From Diadophis punctatus similis (lineage: Eukaryota; Chordata; Lepidosauria; Squamata; Dipsadidae), in NCBI GenBank assembly GCA_023053685.1, contig JALIGW010000002.1, forward strand, positions 252,935,739-252,999,738: a stretch of DNA of 64,000 nt, read 5' to 3'. The notes below the pieces were generated by a model, which was not told the origin of the DNA, did not search any database, and worked only from the letters and a program-made list of their open reading frames with translations. Position 1 is the stretch's first letter, and every line of letters begins with the position of its first letter. The translations under genes were made by a program, and so were the position numbers. Shown here piece by piece: positions 59,917-64,000 of this stretch.

Positions 59917-60572
59917 TAAAATCAATAGAAACAATAGGAGGCAGATGCAGGCAACCTCCAAATGCCATAAAGGCCAAAATTGATAAATCTTCAAATGATG
60001 CTAAATGCAGTTTATGCAAGAAAGTTGATGAAACTGTAGCCCATGTGCTCAGCTGCTGCAAAAAAATCACGCAGACTGATTACAAATTACGGCACAACTC
60101 TGTTGCACAAATGATCCACTGGAATTTATGCAAAAATTATAACATCCATACTGCTACAAACTGGTGGGAACACAAGCCTGAAAAAGTCACTGAAAATCAG
60201 ATAGTCAAGATCTTGTGGGATTTTCGTATACAAACAGACAAGGTACTGGCGCATAATACACCAGACATCACGCTGGTCGAGAAAAACAAGGTGACTATCA
60301 TTGACATTGCAATACCAGGGGATAGCAAGGTCGATGAAAAGGAACACGAAAAAATCGCAAAATACCAGGACTTAAAAATCGAAATCCAACGATTATGGCA
60401 CAAACCAGCAGTGGTAATTCCAGTAGTGATTGGAACACTGGGTGCTATCCCAAAAGCACTGGAATTACATTTAAAACAGCTCAAAATTGACAAAATCACC
60501 ATCAGTCAAATGCAGAAAGCCGCACTGCTCGGTTCCGCGCATATACTTCGAAAATACATTACGACATCCTAG
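59917..60572 (+). pseudogene. R4 LINE C-terminal endonuclease half, duplicate
   Basis: Identical to 43,447-44,102 (zinc finger and TPDITLVEKNKVTIIDIAIP core). Its RT half is not next to this copy, as expected if the duplication began inside the L2. Confidence 0.85.
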
Positions 60573-60643
60573 GCCCCTGGGTGGGGCTCGACTAGTAATC
60601 AATGCCAAATCCGACGAAACAACTCGCCGCTGTGATACAATTG

Positions 60644-60875
<232 letters not shown>

Positions 60876-61001
60876 ACGGAGCGTATAAAAACTGCATAAA
60901 CCGTAAAAAGGTACAATATATAGCCGCACATGTATTATATATAATATTATAATAAATATAATATAATATAATAAATATAATAAATATAATAAATATAATA
61001 T

Positions 61002-64000
61002 GATCTGTCCCAAAAAGATGTACTTTCTGTGCAGAATGACTTCCAGAGCTTGGGGTACGAACTTAGTAGTATAGGTTGTAGGCTTATCTTTTCAGAGGTT
61101 TTACCAGTATATAAGGAACAAAAAGGGAAAGGCCAACGTGTAGCAGAGTTTAATGTGTGGTGTAAAAGGGAAGGCTTTGGTTTTATTAGTCATGATATCA
61201 GCAGCTGGTCCAATGAAAAACTGTACAAAAGAGATGGTTTGCATCCATCAAAGAAAGGGACTGAGCTACTTGGTATTAAATTCAGAGATTTCCTGGATAA
61301 ACATTTAAACTGAACAGCGGGGACAGAGAATTAATTGATACAGATCATTTCTGTCCCCAGCAATCTAAAACTAATAGGGTTAACAGTGCACACAACATAG
61401 ATATGTGCACTAATCAAACAGGTGGCAAGAAAGTAGGGGCAGTCAGGCACAACACAGGTTATGTAGACAGTAAACACAGGGTCAATCTAAATGGACTTAA
61501 ATGTCTATACACCAATGCACAGAGTATGAGGAATAAACAGGGTGAATTAGAAATTCAAGTAAATGACGGAAGATATGATATAGTTGCCATTACGGAAACT
61601 TGGTGGGATGAATGACAAATGGAATATACAGCTAGAGGGATTTAAATTATTAAAAAAAAAACAGAACAAATAAAAGAGGAGGTGGAGTTGCACTATATAT
61701 AAGAAATAACTACATCTCTACAGAAATAGAGCACAACAATAATGAAAATCACCTCGAATGCATTTGGGTCAATATTAAAGGGGGGCGAAATGACATTGCC
61801 ATAGGTCTATACTACAGGCCACCCAACCAAACAGAGGAAGTAGATGAACTTTTTGCTAGTCAGCTAACTAAGGTATGTAGGAAGCACATCACAATAGTAA
61901 TGGGGGATTTTAACTACCCTGACATCAACTGGGAGACAAACTCCGCACCAAGTGGAAGAGCCAACAGGTTCCTAACAAACCTAGCAGACAATTTTGTTAC
62001 CCAAAAAGTAGAGAAGGGAACAAGGGGATCAGCCATATTGGACTTAATTCTCACTAACAGAGATGAAATGATAGAAGGTGTTGAAGCTACAGGAACCTTG
62101 GGGGCAAGTGATCATGCAATATTGGAATTCAACATTATGCAAACACAAACAGTAGAACAAAGTCAAACTAGAGTCTTGGACTTTAAGAGGGCTAATTTCA
62201 ATAAACTCAGAGAGAACTTGGGAAAGATTCCATGGATGAGAATCCTCAAGGGGAAAACAACTCAAGAAGCTTGGGAAATTTTGAAAAGTGAGATTATAAA
62301 AGCCCAGACTAGCACAATACCAATGAAGAAGAAAAATAATAGGTCTCAAAAGAAACCAGAATGGCTGCATAAAGAACTCTCTGACAAATTGAAAGACAAA
62401 AAGGACAAGTATAAAAAGTGGAAAGAAGGGGAAATAACTAAGGCAGAATATCAGCAAATAGCTGGAGCCTGTAAAGATGAAGTGAGGAAAGCTAAGGCTC
62501 ACAATGAACAAAGGCTTGCGACAAAAGTACAAAGTAACAAAAAAAGCTTCTTCCAACATATTAAAAACAAGAAAAAAGTCAAGGAAACAATTGGTCCATT
62601 ACAGGGAGAAAGTGGCAAGAAGGTGACAAGCAACAGGGAGAAAGCAGAGCTACTTAACACGTTTTTTGCATCTGTCTTTACACAAAGGGAGAAAACAGTC
62701 CAACCTATCAAAAACAGCATCACAAAAAACATATTAGGAACACAAGTTAAAATAGGGAAGAAAATGGTAAGTGAACACCTGTCTACCCTAGACGAATTCA
62801 AATCACCAGGACCAGATGGATTACACCCCAAGGTTCTTAAGGAACTGGCAGACGAGATCTCAGATCCACTGAACTATATCTTTCAAAGATCCTGGAGCAC
62901 CGGGGAACTGCCAGAGGACTGGAAAAGAGCTGATGTAGTTCCCATCTTCAAAAAAGGAAAAAAAACAGATCCAGGAAACTACAGACCTATCAGCCTGACC
63001 TCAATACCAGGGAAGATTTTGGAAAAGATAATCAAGCAACGAATCAATGAACACCTAGAAGCAAACAAAGTAATAACCAAAAGCCAACATGGGTTTGTCA
63101 AAAACAGATCATGCCAGACTAATCTTATTGCATTCTTTGATAAAGTGACAAAATTAGTGGACCAGAGGAATGCTGTCGATGTGGTTTACTTGGACTTCAG
63201 TAAGGCATTTGACAAAGTAGATCATAACCTACTACTAGATAAAGTAGAAAAATGTGGGTTAGACAGCATCACCACCAGATGGATTCGAAACTGGTTAACC
63301 AACTGCACTCAACGTGTAGTGCTCAATGGAACTGCATCTACATGGAGGGAAGTATGCAGTGGAGTACCCCAAGGCTCTGTTTTAGGCCCAGTACTCTTCA
63401 ACATCTTCATCAATGACTTGGACGAGGGGATAGATGGGGAACTCATCAAATTTGCAGATGACACCAAACTGGCAGGAATAGCCAACTCTCCAGAAGATAG
63501 GCTCAAGATACAGAAGGATCTTGACAGACTTGAACATTGGGCGCTATCAAACAAAATGAAATTCAATGGTGAAAAAAGTAAGGTTCTACATTTAGGCAAG
63601 AAAAACAAAATGCACAGGTACAGTATATGTGGTACCTTGCTCAACAGTAGTAACTGTGAGAGGGATCTTGGAGTCCTAGTGGACAACCATTTAAATATGA
63701 GCCAGCAGTGTGCAGCAGCTGCCAAAAAAGCCAACACAGTTCTAGGCTGCATTAACAGAGGGATAGAATCAAGATCACGCGAAGTGTTAATACCACTTTA
63801 TAATGCCTTGGTAAGGCCACACTTGGAATACTGCATACAGTTTTGGTCGCCACGATGTAAAAAGGATGTTGAGACTCTAGAAAGAGTGCAGAGAAGAGCA
63901 ACAAAAATGATTAGGGGACTGGAGGCTAAAACATATGAAGAACGGTTGCAGGAACTGGGTATGTCTAGTTTAATGAAAAGAAGGACCAGGGGTGACATGA
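61002..64000 (+). mobile_element. CR1 LINE 2, uninterrupted ORF1 remnant, truncated by window end
   Basis: Duplicate of the CR1 at 44,526 without copia B. The ORF1 end (61,029-61,313) is in one frame. ORF2 begins at 61,403 with the same TGA and A-run frameshifts as copy 1, then an open RT from ~61,660 to the window edge. Confidence 0.9.

Overview
The window is vertebrate nuclear DNA made almost entirely of repeats. It carries CR1, L2-type, R4/Dong-type and L1 LINEs, two Ty1/copia elements, hAT transposons, tRNA-derived SINEs and LINE tails that run into long microsatellites. This mix points to a squamate reptile, most likely a snake; that identification is inference from repeat content. I see no complete ordinary host gene. 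The best gene-like items are a possible two-exon mini-gene beside a satellite array (14.08-14.64 kb) and one protein-kinase exon inside a hAT element (32.32-32.50 kb).

Layout. 1-10,830: satellite of ~119 bp monomers with higher-order duplications of ~4.05 kb and ~0.95 kb. 10,831-13,534: an ORF1-only L1 inserted into the satellite with a 17 bp target duplication. 13,535-14,025: the satellite resumes and abuts a TATA-like box, the candidate mini-gene and poly(A) signals. 15.2-20.67 kb: a decayed copia gag-pol with only a putative 3' LTR. 20.7-31.2 kb: a patchwork of diverged local modules, CpG-rich blocks, SINEs, a hAT MITE and microsatellites. 31,213-34,957: a 3.7 kb hAT with 8 bp target duplications, ~450 bp inverted arms and a captured kinase exon.

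34.97-64 kb: nested insertions and segmental duplication. A ~1.6 kb module occurs three times (from 35,521, 52,681 and 54,667). An R4-clade LINE sits in the microsatellite of the first module and was itself split by an antisense L2-type LINE. A CR1 LINE sits in the next microsatellite and was split by an intact copia element (44,724-49,345) whose LTRs differ at one base. From 57,445 to the window end the sequence repeats 40,975 to about 52,151 almost perfectly, but without the copia. The switch point lies inside an L2-type LINE, as expected for tandem duplication by recombination between two LINE copies. A false haplotype duplication in the assembly is the main alternative.

Inferred order of events: modules spread; R4 and CR1 inserted; L2 inserted into R4; the 16.47 kb tandem duplication formed; copia inserted into the left copy only. 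In the satellite region the L1 arrived after array expansion.
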